Positions 42,692 to 43,325 of a stretch of 43,325 bases of DNA are shown here, piece after piece. The DNA is taken from assembly GCA_001028025.1 (NCBI GenBank), contig LDAQ01000081.1:1-43325 (forward strand), read 5' to 3'. The DNA comes from Faecalicatena fissicatena (lineage in GTDB: Bacteria > Bacillota > Clostridia > Lachnospirales > Lachnospiraceae). The notes below the pieces were generated by a model that did no database searches, had not been told where the DNA came from, and saw nothing but the letters and a program-made list of their open reading frames with translations. Numbering within the stretch: the first letter of the stretch is position 1; each line of letters opens with the position of its first letter. A program made the position numbers and the translations under genes.

Positions 42692-43189
42692 ATGAGCCGC
42701 AGAAGGCCAAAAGACGGAGAAATATATACACATTTTAAAGGGAAACAGTACAAGGTGCTGCACATTGCAGTCAATACAGAGACTGAAGAAGAACTGGTAA
42801 TCTATGAAGCACTGTATGACGGCCACGGCATCTATGCCCGCCCGCTGGAAATGTTCTTAAGCCCGGTGGACCGCCGTAAATATCCGGATGTCCTGCAGGA
42901 ATACCGCTTTGAACTGACCGGTTATGCGGCACCCGCAGAGCCGGCAGAGGAAGAGCAGCCGGTAAAAGAAGAAGTACCCCTGATCATCCGGTTCCTCGAT
43001 CTGGAATCCAACGAGGAAAAAATCAAGTTCCTCCAGCGCCACAGAGCAGAACTGAACAGACAGTTTCTGAGCGCCGCAGCAGAAAGCCTGGGATATACAG
43101 AGACGGGGAAAACTGTGGAAATGCAGTATGAAGGGGTAGTAAACTGCCTGCGTATGAAAATAAAATACGAGACGGGGAGGCTTAGATAA
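42692..43189 (+). CDS. DUF1653 domain protein
   Basis: A 165-residue protein whose N-terminal 65 residues (GEIYTHFKGKQYKVLHIA, YEALYDGHGIYARPLEMF) are the DUF1653 domain, a small beta-rich module of unknown function found in many bacteria. A proline/glutamate linker (about 73-95) leads to a C-terminal part, ESNEEKIKFLQRHRAELNRQFL, that looks helical. The ATG at 42692 follows AAAAGGAG; an upstream TTG at 42668 is not needed. The stop codon lies in a 36-bp tandem repeat. Confidence 0.85.
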   Translation: MSRRRPKDGEIYTHFKGKQYKVLHIAVNTETEEELVIYEALYDGHGIYARPLEMFLSPVDRRKYPDVLQEYRFELTGYAAPAEPAEEEQPVKEEVPLIIRFLDLESNEEKIKFLQRHRAELNRQFLSAAAESLGYTETGKTVEMQYEGVVNCLRMKIKYETGRLR

Positions 43190-43252
43190 GGCGGGGGGAT
43201 GGCTGGTATGGGGACGCTTAGATAAGGCGGGGGGATGGCTGGTATGGGGACG
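43181..43252 (+). repeat. Two-copy 36-bp tandem repeat spanning a stop codon
   Basis: Two identical units, 43181-43216 and 43217-43252, each starting CTTAGATAAGGCGGGGGG and ending TATGGGGACG. The first unit contains the final codons and stop of the DUF1653 gene. A recent tandem duplication is the simplest reading. The remaining 73 bases of the window show no gene. Confidence 0.9.
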
Positions 43253-43325
43253 CGTCAGTCCTGCTGTGCCGGTGCGGGAGCTGGCCGGGCGCTAACGTTT
43301 TCTAAGCGGAAAAACCGGGCAGGAT

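Noticed and set aside
43203..43325. Start of a fourth giant hairpin at the right edge
   Set aside because: GC followed by TAACGTTTTCTAAGCGG vaguely resembles the left internal loop of A-C, but the order of conserved bases does not fit and the other half is outside the window.
1..43325. CRISPR array, prophage or insertion sequence
   Set aside because: No regularly spaced direct repeats, cas genes, integrase or transposase were found; the Mor-like gene alone is not enough to call a prophage.

Overview
The window looks like a chromosomal segment of a Gram-positive gut-type Clostridia, most likely a Lachnospiraceae (Blautia/Dorea-like). I infer this from the gene content and order (yceD-rpmF-plsX-acpP-rnc-smc-ftsY, pta-ackA, polA-coaE-walJ-like), the L32 sequence with its four-Cys zinc ribbon, the strong AGGAGG ribosome binding sites, and a T-box controlled trp operon. 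No phage integrase, transposase, tRNA, rRNA or CRISPR array was seen.

Region 1 (1-11551) is an accessory catabolic cluster. A divergent IclR-like regulator (5' end only) faces two sugar-type ABC permeases, an SDR dehydrogenase, a lactonase-fold propeller, an MFS carrier, a formylglycine-enzyme/C-type-lectin-fold protein resembling diversity-generating-retroelement target proteins, and a membrane-anchored solute-binding protein. A second promoter drives a glyoxylate-carboligase-like ThDP enzyme, a hydroxypyruvate-isomerase-like TIM barrel and a D-2-hydroxyacid dehydrogenase. The same AT-rich operator (ATAAAAT-N3-ATTTTAw) lies at or just past the -10 box of the regulator promoter and of both catabolic promoters, so they probably form one regulon. 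The chemistry suggests import of a sugar or sugar acid, oxidation to a lactone, opening, and C2/C3 conversion towards glycerate. The substrate is unknown.

Region 2 (11552-18756) is the tryptophan operon trpEGDCFBA behind a Trp-specifier T-box. Two dispersed palindromic repeats sit between the attenuator and trpE, and one of them also encodes the C-terminal tail of TrpC.

Region 3 (18755-29912) is mostly housekeeping: a HAD phosphatase, polA, coaE, a WalJ-like MBL hydrolase, an ACT protein plus PFL-family protein, DegV, tmcAL and mgtE. A multi-hairpin element precedes polA. Two giant hairpins (A and B) fill the convergent degV/tmcAL gap.

Region 4 (29913-43325) holds pta-ackA, then yceD-rpmF-(insert)-plsX-acpP-rnc-smc-ftsY, then ilvA and a DUF1653 gene. 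The insert between rpmF and plsX carries a Mor-like regulator, an overlooked 52-residue membrane protein and a third giant hairpin (C).

The best candidate for something undescribed is the family of three roughly 280-310 nt giant hairpins (26347-26636 on -, 26847-27124 on +, 34220-34531 on +). Their long arms are unrelated in sequence but almost perfectly self-complementary. The internal loops, one U-U mismatch and two terminal hairpins are conserved with compensatory changes, which is the signature of a structured RNA or DNA family.
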